Shown piece after piece: positions 1-11,790 of a stretch of DNA of 64,000 nt. Numbering within the stretch: position 1 is the stretch's first letter; the number at the start of each line of letters is the position of its first letter. Both the position numbers and the translations under genes were made by a program. The DNA comes from Isoetes taiwanensis (Eukaryota; Streptophyta; Lycopodiopsida; Isoetales; Isoetaceae). Location: assembly GCA_021234155.1 (NCBI GenBank), contig JAJEKV010000083.1:3190573-3254572 (forward strand), read 5' to 3'. The notes beneath the pieces are model-generated. The model was not told the DNA's origin, searched no databases, and was given only the letters and a program-made list of their open reading frames with translations.

Positions 1-400
1 AAAAAGGAGGAAAAGAGTGGGAAAAGGAGGAAAAGAGACGGGAAAATAGGCATGGAAAAGGGCGAAAGAGTGAGGAAAAGAGACGGGAAAATAGGCATGG
101 AAAAGGGCGAAAGAGTGGGGAATAGACATGGAAAAAGGGTGGGGAAAAGAGACTGGGCATAAAAAAAGAGAAAGGGGAAGGGAAAAGGGCAAAGAAAAAA
201 GAGAAGAGGGAAAAGGTGGAGAAAGGAGCAAAAGGGAAGGGAAAAAGGTTATCGAGAACAGGGAAGGGGGAAGGAAAGGGATGGGAAAACAAGGAAACAT
301 GTGATAAAGACGAGAAGAAAAATGAAAAAAAAAAAAAAGTAGAGAAAATAAGATAAAATGAAATGCGGGATAGAGCAAAAGGGAAAGGGAAAGGGATAGG
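1..400. repeat. Polypurine (GGAAAA-like) array, left part
   Basis: Almost pure A/G on the plus strand, built from degenerate GGAAAA, GGGAAAA and GGCATGGAAAA words. A unit of about 60 bases beginning GAGACGGGAAAATAGG occurs twice near the left edge (about 36 and 82). The window cuts the array, so its left limit is unknown. Long frames on the opposite strand (Phe/Ser/Pro/Leu only) are composition artefacts. Confidence 0.9.
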
Positions 401-473
401 GCTTTGCTCACTGCATCCCAAAGCATTTACAGGCTCTCAACTTATGCCCAGCAACGCTGGGCACCATTACTAG

Positions 474-606
474 TCTTATATTATAATGTCATAGCGTAAG
501 TATGTCATGAATGAAACCCTAATTTAGATGGTTGAGATCATCCGATTGCATTCGGAGGTCGAGATTTATCGCATGACTTCCCTCCACCATGATTGGCCAT
601 GTTCTA
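474..606 (+). repeat. Non-purine lead of polypurine array, copy 1
   Basis: Mixed-sequence island inside the purine array. It aligns with 24439-24570: both have TCTTATATTATAA at the left, CCCTAATTT in the middle, then a shared ATTTATCGCATGACTT and a CCA...TGATTGG element, after which the purine array starts on the right. The conserved unit attached to the same kind of array in two places suggests lead and purine tail form one dispersed repeat family. The family is not recognised. Confidence 0.75.
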
Positions 607-2178
607 ATGTCTGAAGAGAAAAGGCAAAAAGGCACGGGTAAAAGTGAAAGAAAGAAAGGAAAAAAGGAAAGCGAAAAGAGCACGAAAAAGGGAAAGGAAA
701 ATAAAGAAAAAAAGGACACTATGAAAAGGAGAAGATGGAAAGGATGAGGATAGGAGTAAAAGGGAAGTTGAAAAGGGATGAGGAAAAAAGGGTAGAGAAA
801 AGGAAAGGAAAAAGGAAAAAGGGAAAAGGAAAAAAAGGAAAGGGAAAGGAAAAGGTAAAAAGAAAGGGAGAGGAGGATGGAGTGAAAAGGAACACTGGAA
901 AGGGGAAGAGTAAAAAGGTGGGGGAAAGGAGGAAAAGGGAGGAGATAAAAAGCAAAGTGAAAGGCAAAAAAACCGCAGGATAAAAGGGAAAAGAAATAAA
1001 AATAAAAAAAAAAGAAAGGAAAAGGAAGAGAAAAATAAAGGAAAAATGACACTATGAAAAAGGAGAAAGAGGGAAAGGGTGAGGACAGGGTAAAAGGAAG
1101 GGAAAAAGGGATGAGGAAAAGGTAGAGAGAAGGAAGGGAAAAGGAAAAGGGAAAAGGAAAAGGAAAATGGAAAGGGAAAAGGGGAGGAGGAGGAGGGAAA
1201 AAAAGGGACGGCAGTGGGAAAGGGGAGAAAAAAAAAGGTGGGGAAAAAGGAGAAAAAAAAGGAAGGGAAAAAGGACGAAAAAAAAAAAGGAAAGAGAAAA
1301 AGGGAGGAGAGAAGGGATGGAAAGGGTAAAAGGAAAAAGGATGAGGAAAAAGGTAGAGAGAATAGAATAGAAAAGGAAAATGAAAAATGAAAAGGAAAAG
1401 GGAAAAGGAAAGGAAAATGGAAAGAGGAAAAGGGAAGGGAAAAAAGCCATTGGTAAAGGGGAAGGGGAAAAGGGAAGGGGATGGAATGGGAGAGGAAAAT
1501 AAAATAAGGTAAAATGAAAAAAGGAATGTGAAAAGGAGGGGATAGAAAAAAGGAAAAGCAAGGAGGTTGAAAATTGAAAAAAACAAAAGCGTGAAAAAAG
1601 TGGAAGCAAATGGAAAAAGGCAAAAGGGAAAAAAGGAGGTAAAATGGAAAAATAGAAAGGGGAAGTGAATAAAAATGAAGAGCAAAATAGAAAAAGAAAA
1701 GAGAAGGAAAAAAAGGAAAAGGAGGGGAGGGGAAAAAAAGGTGAAGAAAGGGGAAAAGAGGAGTTTAAAAATAATAGAAGAGAAAAGGGACATGGCAAAA
1801 AAAAAGGAAGAGGGAAAGGTGAGGAAAGGGGAAACCCATGGAAAAAATGGACATGGAAAAAAGGAAAGGGAAAAGGGAAAAGAAAAAAAAGGAGGGGGGG
1901 GAAAGGAAGGGAAAAGGGCACTAGAAAAAGGAAGACCTTGAAGGGCTGGCAAAAGAGGAAAAGGAAGGGAAAAAGGGGAAAAAAGAAAAGGTGGGGAGAA
2001 GGAAAGGAAAAGGAAAGGAAAGGGGAAAGCGAAAAGAAAACTTAGAAAAGAAGGGCCACGGGAAAAGGGGAAGAGGGAAATGGGAAAAGAGAGGGGGGAA
2101 AGGGCACAAGGAAAAGGGAAAAAAAGGGCAAACTACAAAACTGGAGAAAAGGGAAGGGAAAAATAGAAAGGAAATCAA
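607..2178. repeat. Polypurine array, right part, with higher-order units
   Basis: About 1.6 kb of nearly uninterrupted purines. Longer blocks recur: a segment starting GACACTATGAAAA at about 717 is repeated at about 1048 with the same following words (GGGATGAGGAAAA, GGTAGAGA), and a third partial copy follows at about 1309. This is therefore a diverged higher-order repeat rather than a simple microsatellite. Homopurine-homopyrimidine mirror-rich DNA of this kind can form triplex (H-DNA) structures; that is general knowledge, not shown here. No coding capacity is claimed. Confidence 0.9.
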
Positions 2179-2229
2179 AGGAGTCACAAGAGATCTGAGG
2201 GGGGTTGCCCTCTATGGCCGAGGGTGAAG

Positions 2230-5200
2230 TGGCTTAAATTAAATCCACATGTGACCTCTGTCGCGAAGCCAATACTATACTAAGGAGCTTAAAATTGTCG
2301 GGGAAAAGCCCGGTAGATCATGTTGAGCGTGGTCTTAAGTTCTTCACCACGGGTTTATTGCAAAAAGGGGAACTATTGATTTATGTTGAGAGAAATGGTA
2401 ACATACCATGGGCGTATATCACTCCATTGATTCTTAAAATATTCTCCCTTAGTGCTAGGCTTGTGTAGAAGAGTAAGAGCCAAGCACAAAAACACCACAT
2501 GATCTGTATTTGAAAATAAATTTATGAAAAATGACAATTGTGCGACATGACAAAGCGGATGAACATTATGCCGGAACCGGCAAAGGCTGGAAAGCCGAAG
2601 CCCTTCAAAGGAGATCCTTCAATAACAAAAAACACATGGGAATGCGGAAAAAGACCATAGCGATTGGTATCCTAAAATCGAGAAAATCGTTAATAAAACC
2701 AATAACCCGATTATAAAGAATAGCTTTTATACAATAAATCAAAGCTGTGGTTTCTAATAATATTACCCTATAAGCATTATACTCTTCCTTTACTTTTAAG
2801 CGAATATCGTTTCGCGTTGCCCTCACGTTCCTTTGGACCAAGCAAAGAACCTAAGAAAAAGTCCTATATGCAATCATGTAAGCAGGATGAGATTAAAATC
2901 TATCAAAACAAGAATAATAATTATAATTACAAATCACCATTTTGTTTTATGAGGTAAGAGTGCGGCAACATCCCTTCATAAATCATAGAGCAAGCCATAC
3001 AAATCTTCCTCTAGCTTTGCGGAACCATTAGTAAATTAAAAAGCGTTGCACATCTTGCATATCTTGGAACTATTATTCCTTACTTTCTAACGACAAAGTT
3101 GTTTGAAATTGCATCTTTTCAATCAAATCATTCAAAAACTCTTCAATTGTTTAATTTCAAAATCAAGGGCCAAAGCCCCGTTGGCTCAAAAGCACGAGAT
3201 TCTGTTCTTATAACTACTATGTGCGAGAAACTTTTGTCTTCTAGAATTTTTGCCACAATCAAGCAAAGCATGTAACTTCTTGCCACGAATACCCGTTTCT
3301 GGCTACTATTTTTCGACACCCTCAAATGGTTATCACCAGTTTATGCGCCATTAGTTCTCGGTCGCAAGTTCCCTCCGGGGGCCAGAACTAGTCATTTTGC
3401 CTTGCTTCTCAACTAATTCTGATTCTAACTAAAAATCCAGTATGAATTGCACACTCCATGGAGTATGGAAAAATCGTGCAAGTATAGGAGCTTATAAGAG
3501 GCACATGAAGCCTGAATAGAATGCCAAGTCGGGATGTCAAATAGTGGACATTGTGGTTCCTACTTATCTGAGCTTACGTTGGAGAGTGTCTTGAAGATAC
3601 GCATCAAATCAAATGATGTGATTTTTCTTACCATTGTTCTTTGCATCTAGTCATCGAGGTCTAGTAAATGAAGGTCTAAACTATATCATTCATCTCCATC
3701 ATGCCATACTCTATACCTGCATAGTCGAGCTCCGTGGTCGTTACAAGATGTTTGAAGGATGCGAGGATGCCTTTCAATCTTTCCGTGCCAAATATTGCTT
3801 TGTTTGGACATGCTTGTTTAGTGATATCGGCATATATTCGATGTTCCGGATATGAGAGAAGGCTGCAAAAGAGCTTAGACAATGATGAAAAAAAAACCGC
3901 AAAGGCATGGATTAAGAAGTTGGTATGGTGGTTTATGAATTTGTGTGGGAGATAAATCACCTGGATAAAAAGTTAGGAGATGTTACAATGTTAAAAGAGA
4001 TTAAGTAGACAAATGCGAGAATGAATGTTTCATGCCAAAATGGATCTAGTGTTCTTTGAGAATATCACGTTTGGTGGGAAGGAAGCACACGCCGTCGAAA
4101 CTTACAATAGCTTACGGACTTGTCGAATAAGCCTAGGTGCAACCCTTCATGTTACAAAAGAATCCTTAAGTATGCCAAAGATGGGTTGTTCTCTTGGGGA
4201 TTATCATTAGTGTTCTAATCCAAGAATGATAGTGGTTTCGTTTTGTCCTTTGAATTATAAAAAGGCCCAAAACATATCAATATATAATGGCGCCCTTCTT
4301 GGAAGCATAAAGCGAAAGCATAAACAATCAAGCATAAAAGGCCCGATGCCGGGCTGTAGGGGAGGCGTGCAACAAAGCAAGCGAAGGAAAGCGGAAGAGA
4401 AGCGGTGAGGGAGGCCGGAGGCGGTGGCCCGCTCCCGTAAAAACAGGGAAAACCGAGGAGCACTATTACGAAATATTATTTTAAAGGAAAAATGCCATAA
4501 TTTCAACCTTCGATGCGTTATTACCTTGAGTTGTACCCATACAATATGAATGGAGTTGAGTATATTGAGTTGATTCCATTTTATGGTCCCCAAAGATAAT
4601 AGATCAAAGACCGAAAACAAAAAGATAACAAAAATCTTGGTGGGGCCATTTTCTTAACTCATTAATAAATTTTGGTGTTTTCCTTCCAACCGTCAATATA
4701 AAATGTAGTTGGCTTTTTGTAAAAGAGCAATAAATTTCGATAAAATTCAATCTTGAATTAGAAGCTCTTAAAAATTATGGATTGTTTTACGTTTACATTT
4801 TGTAGCTCAAGGGTTATCTTTTCACTCTTCTTACTTCGATTATCCTCCTGAATTTTTAGTTGGCACTTTCTTAGGTGTATCTTGGAAGGTTTATTTTCTT
4901 CCAGCGGTGTTTCTTGGTCCCTGCATAAGAAAAATACTTTAACACAACAGGAATGTGACTTGCTTATAATGCCATGGTCCAATGCCGGTCAAGCGGTTTC
5001 ACAAAATCAAGATGCAAGCCCTATTCGGCATTGTGGAATGCCAATATGCCAACTAAATTGCAAGAACTTTTGTCTAAACAAAATGGCCTGGCTCTTGGCT
5101 TGATCCTTAGATACCTTCCCTCATCCAATGGGATAGTCTTATTGTGCGGATGTCCATGGCATGGACTATCTATTGCAACTCAGAATATCCGAGACCACAT

Positions 5201-5950
5201 GGTGCCATTAACGAGCGAAATTTGTGAGCGACAAGCTAGGTTAGACACATATCGGATACAAAATGGACATGCATCTGCGGCAAAGAGATGAATAGCGTCT
5301 GCTATCATAAACAAGATCTAGCTTGCTTGTCTTATCATCGAGACGAGGTCCATGCATATCAATATGGTGGATAACTTACCCTTGTTCTTGAGTTCCTATC
5401 AAATTCCTTTGCTTTATGAAAATAAGACAAAAAGTTTGCTGGTACTTTACCTCATAAGTTGTTCTTTACGCTTTTCCATCTGGATATTTCCCGACATAAA
5501 ATCAACAACACCTTTGAGGCGATAAATATCGGGTGACATTCTCATCAACTATCGAACCACACCCCATGTGGAATACTATCCATCTGTCTTAGTCCACACA
5601 AAAGAAATATGTAAATATTGAATGATTCACGGCATGATAAAAGATGACAAACGGCATTTGTTGCATATACAGCATATATGATAAAACAAGCGACCAAAAC
5701 AAAAGAATTTTAAAGCAACCTTAACAAGCGATAATTTGCCAAAGTTGCAATATCTCATGCACGGTCTTCTATAATAGAAAAGGAATTGTCGATGCGGCAA
5801 CCCTCTGAACGACTCCGGCTGCCATGGACCAACAAACAAGTGAGGATCTGAAGCCTAGTAGTTAATCTAACAATATATTACCTTTGCCTTGGATGCGTTG
5901 TACACATCCGCAAGTTCGGACTACCTTCACCAGCTTGGAGTAACTAAAGA
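2230..5950. other. Non-coding interval, nothing recognised
   Basis: About 3.7 kb of AT-moderate sequence with only short frames on both strands. No conserved motif, repeat boundary or RNA gene could be supported. The part next to 5.95 kb may contain decayed C-terminal exons of the valyl-tRNA synthetase pseudogene to its right, because that gene runs leftward, but no family motif was readable. Confidence 0.5.
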
Positions 5951-5989
5951 CATTTGCTCCCTTACTTCTTCATTTGCCCATTCACGGTA

Positions 5990-8125
5990 ATGCCTCTAAT
6001 CTCTAATCTTCTTCTAATCTCTTATGTAATGCCTCTAGGGTGACACCATTGATGATTTCAAGTGGATCAATCACATTGCCCAATGACTTTGACATCTTAC
6101 GACCATGTGCATCCACGACCATTGCATGGAGATAGACCTATGTCGGCACAAAGCCACATATTGTCATTTCGAGGTAACTTCCAATAGGACAAAAGGGGAT
6201 AATGATCAAGCCTATCACTAGTTTAACTGTTTGAATGGAGTATGACCGTTAACCTCATTCCCGGCATCACCATTGAGCAACCCGGAAAAAACAAAATGTA
6301 GGTACCCGGTTTCCAAAGAAATGTCGGATAAAAACGTTTTAAATCCAAAGGTATCCCTGGCCACCCCATCACGAAAGGGGAAAAGCCGGAGGAAAACCAA
6401 GTATCAAGAACATCGGGGTCTGAGTGATCACGATAACTCTTTCCAGGAAACTGTGCGGCCCGGTGAGTTTGCATCATCTTCATTCCTTGCCACTATCCGA
6501 TTGGTGGTTATATGCACCAAGCTCTTTCATATCATCATCTTCCAATGTTACATACCATGCGGTACTTTTCGATGCCCCCACCAAAGCTGTCTAGAAACAC
6601 ACCAATCCCTAATGTCTTCCAACCACCTAAAATGGAACCCAAGAAAACACAAAATGAAATCTTTATTCTTATGTCCGCCGGACATTTTAGAAAAAGTTAT
6701 CAACTACGAACCATACATCTTCAAACTGGCTAGGAATAATCTCTAATTCCCCATTTTTCCGCGGCATCGCAGCGGCCTTTGCCATGCCGGCCACGACTCA
6801 CATACCAGCTGGGGTTTGATTATGGGTTCTATAACATCATTACTTCTTGAGCAGATACCTAATCTCATAGGGTTATCGGCAACTCCTTTGTACAAACCAC
6901 GCCAAATTAAGATCTTATTATGTTAAAACCCCATACTTGCTTTTCTAAATTCCTTTGCGGCTTGAAGTCCTAAAAGCGACCCGGTAGCTTCATGTGCAAT
7001 TTTGCCTCATCGAACATTTTTATTTGCCGAAGACTATTGATCAATCAAAAGCTAAATATGTGGTTTAGGCTTGCTCGGTAGATCAAGGAGGTTCATACCT
7101 TTTCCTCCAATGCGATTCACAGCACGCGACATCAAACCGCTTTAATCCACAGGCCCGGAGTCCCACCATTGCTATTTATATTACCATCATCGGTAAAAAT
7201 ATTAATAAATGGCAAGTTGTGCCGTTTACCAATTTATAGTCGTTTGGGTCATGTCTTTGGAGTTATGCGCAATATGAATACCACTATAATTGGCCTAAGC
7301 ATGGAGAACAAATAGATATAGGAACACATTGGTACCTTCACCTTCTAACCGGTGCCAAGGACATATCTACTAGTTCTCTATCACAAAATGATGGCAAGCT
7401 TTCTCCCATTGAAGGGATGAATTGCAAATTTCCCATGCGACTTGGATATCTTGGATCATCTGGATGGGTACAATTCGGTATCACCAAGCATTGTGTTTGG
7501 TAGCAACAATGCTCCCAAGTCACCTTCTAAGGGATATCTGAGCGATGTTATTGCTCCAAATTCAACGGTAGTTTCATATCCGGTACCCTAGCGATGTCAC
7601 TTTGGAAGGTCAATATATTCAACCTATATACGAGTTATAGAAGCGGGTCAATATACTCTTGAGCATATAACCACCAGATCATATATCACAAAAACACACC
7701 TCAATATCGGATATAAGTTGTTCGGCGTGCAATCCCGGTTGACAAGCGGTTATCCACGGTCAAATAGGCAAATGATTTTAATTTGACATCCTAAAACAAT
7801 GCCCAATATCAACTAGAAATTGATTAAGCGGGGCTTTTAAAACCGGGCAATTGATTAAGCCGGACAAATTCAAGAAGACTTCTTAACCACAAGTTTAAGT
7901 AATATTACAAATAGCAGAAGAACTTCTTCCTATGGGATCACGAGAAAATTAGCAAGACTACGGAGATGTTAATTCATTTGTTCTTTATTTTTGGAAGGCG
8001 TCGTGAATTGGAGATAAAAGGAATACCTATAAATCAGATTTTCCTTGTGCAATTGAACAAAGGCTTCTATAACGACCTTACATCGATATAGTCCATTGTG
8101 AAATCTTGGTTTTAGAACAAAAAGA
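5990..8125 (-). pseudogene. Valyl-tRNA synthetase, unprocessed pseudogene fragment
   Basis: Class I aminoacyl-tRNA synthetase that would charge tRNA-Val. Minus-strand exons appear in the family's order. At 8125-8040 there is FTMD followed by an EAFVQLHKENLIYR-type helix. About 7770-7690 reads NRLVNRDC, then ISDIEV. The CP1 editing region is at 7530-7325 (MLGDT, HPDDPRY, ELVDM). [10 protein letters not shown] lies near 6840, and the QLWWGH and TLEDDDMKELGAY region at 6620-6520. [10 protein letters not shown] is at 6415-6387, and the catalytic KMSKS loop is intact at 6098-6084, followed by [10 protein letters not shown]. Several exons are joined only across frameshifts or stops, and intron-like gaps remain between them. 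It is therefore a decayed genomic copy, not a retrocopy. The N-terminal HIGH segment and the anticodon-binding C-terminus were not found. The TLEDD...GAY wording resembles the plant cytosolic/mitochondrial enzyme rather than the plastid one, as recalled from family knowledge. Confidence 0.85.
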
Positions 8126-8149
8126 GGTAATGTCAGCGAAATAGGGTTT

Positions 8150-8310
8150 CAACCATATAACAAGAATGCCTTTAGAAAACCATGACCAATCAAAATGATA
8201 GATACATCTATTGCGGTTTGTAGTTTACGTGATTCACGATGCAAGAACTCATGTGTCATAGCTTCTTCAAGGACAAGTGGTAAGGTAGATGCAACATCAT
8301 ATGGAGTTTG
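8150..8310 (-). pseudogene. Coding-like segment of unknown identity
   Basis: An open minus-strand stretch of about 50 codons reads like real protein (LVLEEAMTHEF, then an amphipathic ILIGHGFLKAFLLYG segment) and ends at a stop near 8153. It lies just upstream of the first readable valyl-tRNA synthetase exon but does not match the expected upstream part of that enzyme. It may be an exon of another gene or an insertion. I do not recognise the family. Confidence 0.3.
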
Positions 8311-8715
8311 AAGAAGAAAAGTTAGTCACAATAATTATAGATTCAAAATGATAGGGATGTGGAAGGATCAGTTAGTAAGGGCGAGAATCATCTTTGAAGC
8401 TAAGGCATTGAACTTAAATTTGGTGTATCGGTCTGTTAAGCATAAAATTATCATGCCTTGGCCACCGCCAAAGAAGAGAACCATATAAAGAAACAAGTTA
8501 TATAATACGTTGGATGTCTTGCAATGGGATAATGGGGCCACCTAATACCAACTTTGCAAGAACATGGTCATAATACGCTCATAAAATCCAAAAATCCGTC
8601 GACCTACATGCGGTGGGTGAATCTGGATGGCGTCCTTTTGTGATCGGTATACATGAAGAGTATTTGCTTGGTCCTATTGTAAACGGGCAAAATATCTATG
8701 GCGGATCGGGATCCA

Positions 8716-9040
8716 AACTTCCGGTTAACGGTATGCACAGCCGGCTGCAGCAGGCGATGACCTAACATTTACGACTTCTGGCCGGGTTTTAGCGGTTTTT
8801 GGCATATTCTAGGTATATCTTGGCATATACCATGAATATGCAAAACTCCATAAACAAAGGGGATTGCCCCTTAGGTTTAACTTCCGGTTAACCCGGTATG
8901 CACGGCCGCGGCAACAGCGATGACCTAACATTTACGACTTACAGGGGTTTTAGCATATTCTAGGTATATACTAGCATATACCATGAATATACCAAAACCC
9001 ACGTAAACAAGAGATTGCCCCCCTAGGGCAACCCAAAAAC
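8716..9040 (+). repeat. Tandem duplication, two units of about 163 bp
   Basis: Two consecutive units begin AACTTCCGGTTAAC (8716 and 8879). Both continue with a TATGCACGGCCG-type stretch, then GATGACCTAACATTTACGACTT, then GCATATTCTAGGTATAT and CATATACCATGAATAT, ending near GGGATTGCCCC. They differ by small indels, so the duplication is not recent. A loosely similar stretch (GGGTTGCCCCTTGGGGGGCAAACC, then CATATGCTAAGTATATGCT) occurs at about 32636-32710. This suggests a dispersed repeat, perhaps one whose internal unit duplicated here. Confidence 0.8.
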
Positions 9041-10559
9041 GGGGTACTTTTATATTGCCACATGGCAAAGTGGGATGCACCCTGAGTGCGCGAAATCTCT
9101 GATAATACCGTTATTGAAGGGAATGGTTTGGTCTAGAAAATGTTTTTTTGGACGATGTCTGAAGCGTTCGTGCGGATTCTAGAGTGTACGACCTCGTATA
9201 CTGGTCTCAATTTTCAGTTACTCAAAGGGAAGAGGTAAAAATACCTGTTTTGGTTTTCGTCCGGGAAAGATACCTTTGAAGTCGGATGTTTCTTTTGATC
9301 AGACTGCCGTGATCTACATCATCCTGTGTTTTCCCGATTGCCGTTGAGAGTTCAGGTTTGCTTAAATCTGGCTGTAAATATGTTAGAAACTTTGTTTCTC
9401 TGCTATTTCCTTTCGCTAGAGCTCAGAGTAGATAGATGAATGCATCGGCAAAATTAAGAAATTCCGTGGTCCAGGTTGTCAAGACTTCCAGAATGTCTTC
9501 TTTTCTATAGGATTTAAATGCAGATCGTAGTATCACAACATATTTGGATGATCCCCTAACTAGGTCTGGTCCTTCGGTCCCATCTTCTAGAAATTCCTTA
9601 GACAGGTGCACTCCCAACATTTTTTTTTTTGACAGATTGATAGACAGACAAACATTTTTCTTGACTATTTTTTCTGTGCTTTCATGAGGTATAAATTGCA
9701 CTGCAGATGTCTTTGTCATTCATACAGCCATTCCCCTTTACGTATTTGGTTGGTTTTGTTACAATCAATGCTGTTAGATGAGGTTCGTGCATTTCCCTCA
9801 TTATGGTTGACCTGAAGCATTGATATCCACATCAGCACACCAAGGTTCATTTTTTCAGTAATAAAGAATGGCATATGAACTGGGGGACCACTGGGGGACC
9901 AGTGTTGGTCTTACTATACCCAGGCATGTTCTTGTCTTAACAAGATTTAAATGAGCCTTGTCTTTAACATTTATAGGAATATCCATAAGAGCTGCAAAGG
10001 ATGAACAGCAACAACTTCTATGAGGGCCAAAGTTTTTATTCGGTCTTGACATCCACTAAACCTTGGTGCTTAACGTCTATGAGATTCCAATTTTGGGTAT
10101 CTACAAAGTTCCATAGTTCTGGAATATCCTTAAGAACTGCATATGGGACCTTCCATCAGGGACAAGGATATTCCTGTCTTAACAAAATTTGCACACACAG
10201 GACTCGTTTGGATATCCAGAAAAGTTGCATAAGGTGGGATGTTCTGTCTCCATGAGAATACCTGCATTAAGTATTCTTTATTCATTCTCGAAGAATTGTA
10301 TCGTCTTAACCTTTGGAGAATCATGTATTAATACCCATTAGCATGATGTTCCATAATGATATCTGAAGGTACATATCAATCTGCCAAAGCCAATATTCAT
10401 GATGATGGCTTCTAGTGGATATGTGATGATACATGCAGATCGTCCACAGCGTTTTCTAGTTCTGGACTCTAGAGTCACCATTTTGTGAGTTAACCTGGGC
10501 CTTCAACAAATTCTCCATGCTTCACCCAGCTGAAATTTCAAGCTCTGGTGGTAAAACAT

Positions 10560-11790
10560 CATCAGCTTCAGCCTTGACATACCAAAATACATGAGAAGGC
10601 AACAAATTCTTGCATGTACAAAAATAATGCCGCGGACCATTAGGCACTATCCTTCTTGCTCTTCCAGGATGATCATCATCAGGCATTGGCATTTTAGAGG
10701 GCCAACCCAATAATCTTTGAGATTTTTACAGGTATATGCACATGGCAAATCCCATTGACAGAAGTATTACAAGCCGTCAAAATGCACCTGGCCAGCCGCG
10801 AGATTTGTCTTGGCCTGAGGCGTCAATTTAATAATATTATTTGTCCTTCATGATCCTCCTTGGGTTTTCCTTTGTGCAAGAAAGAAGCAACAAAATGGTT
10901 AGTGCCGACTTTACTCTAACTAGGATGCCAGACCAACAGTGATCTTCTTTGCATGTTGTAAACCCCTGTTAGCTTTATCTCACCATGGAACATATAGTGA
11001 ACTATCCCTCGTTTGAAATTCTTCTGTATTCAGGATTTAAGCACATTATTAACATAGGCTCCTACCATTTTTCCTAGGATGAGGTCAATATATCTTATTC
11101 TGCGTGGCATAGTTCTCTCCAACTTCTACTGTCAAGCTGGGTCCATAATAGATATTAAGGACTTAGATTAAGAATAAAGTTGACCTTGCCAAAGCAAGTT
11201 GTCTGGGTCACAAGATGTGGCGAAAATACGCCATAATTCATGAACCTAAACACTACCGTAACAAGCAATAGGCTGACTGGCATAGTTCTCTCCAACTTCT
11301 ACTGTCAAGCTGGGTCCATAATAGATGCCTATAAAGTATTAAGGACTAGTGTGTAAGAATAAAACTTGACCTTGCTAAAACAAGTTATCTGGATCAAGAT
11401 GTGGCAAAAATGCAATAATCCATGAACCTAAGCACTACCATAACAAGCAATAAGGTGACTTGTATATTCAATCTGCTAAAAGTACACAGACCATTTGGCA
11501 CAATCCTTCTAAGCTTCAGGATGATCAGTGTTGTGAGACATTTACACGCTTTTATAGGGCCTACTTGATAATCTATATTTTGTACAGATATATGCACCAC
11601 GGCAAAATGTGAATCATAAGCAACCACAATTTCATTGACAAGAAATAATGCAAGCCATCGCGAAGTGCACCATAAGATTTGTTCTTGCCTGAGGTGCCAC
11701 TTTAGGAGTTAATAGTGCTCTTCATCATTCCAATCTTTAGTCTTCCCTTTGTAACAGAACGAAGTAACAAAATGGTGCCCTTATATCTTT
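10560..11790 (+). repeat. Diverged segmental duplication
   Basis: Sequence from about 10600 to 10920 reappears, diverged, at about 11480-11790. Shared anchors in the same order include ACCATTxGGCAC, TCAGGATGATCA-like words, ATAATCT, ACAGxTATATGCAC, a CATTGACA motif, GAGATTTGT or AAGATTTGT before TTGCCTGAGG, and AGCAACAAAATGGT or AGTAACAAAATGGT. The copies are about 880 bases apart. Function unknown. Confidence 0.65.
11106..11457 (+). repeat. Tandem duplication, about 173 bp
   Basis: Two units start with GGCATAGTTCTCTCCAACTT (11106 and 11279). They share the following TACTGTCAAGCTGGGTCC, TTGACCTTGC and AACAAGCAATA segments with about 85-90% similarity by eye. The pair sits between the two arms of the larger duplication 10.56-11.79 kb and may mark the recombination-prone interval. 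Confidence 0.8.

Noticed and set aside
519-2187. Very long Phe/Ser/Pro-rich and Lys/Glu/Gly-rich frames in both polypurine arrays (up to 477 codons)
   Set aside because: Stop codons are improbable on either strand of near-pure purine DNA; the frames have no domain and follow base composition only.
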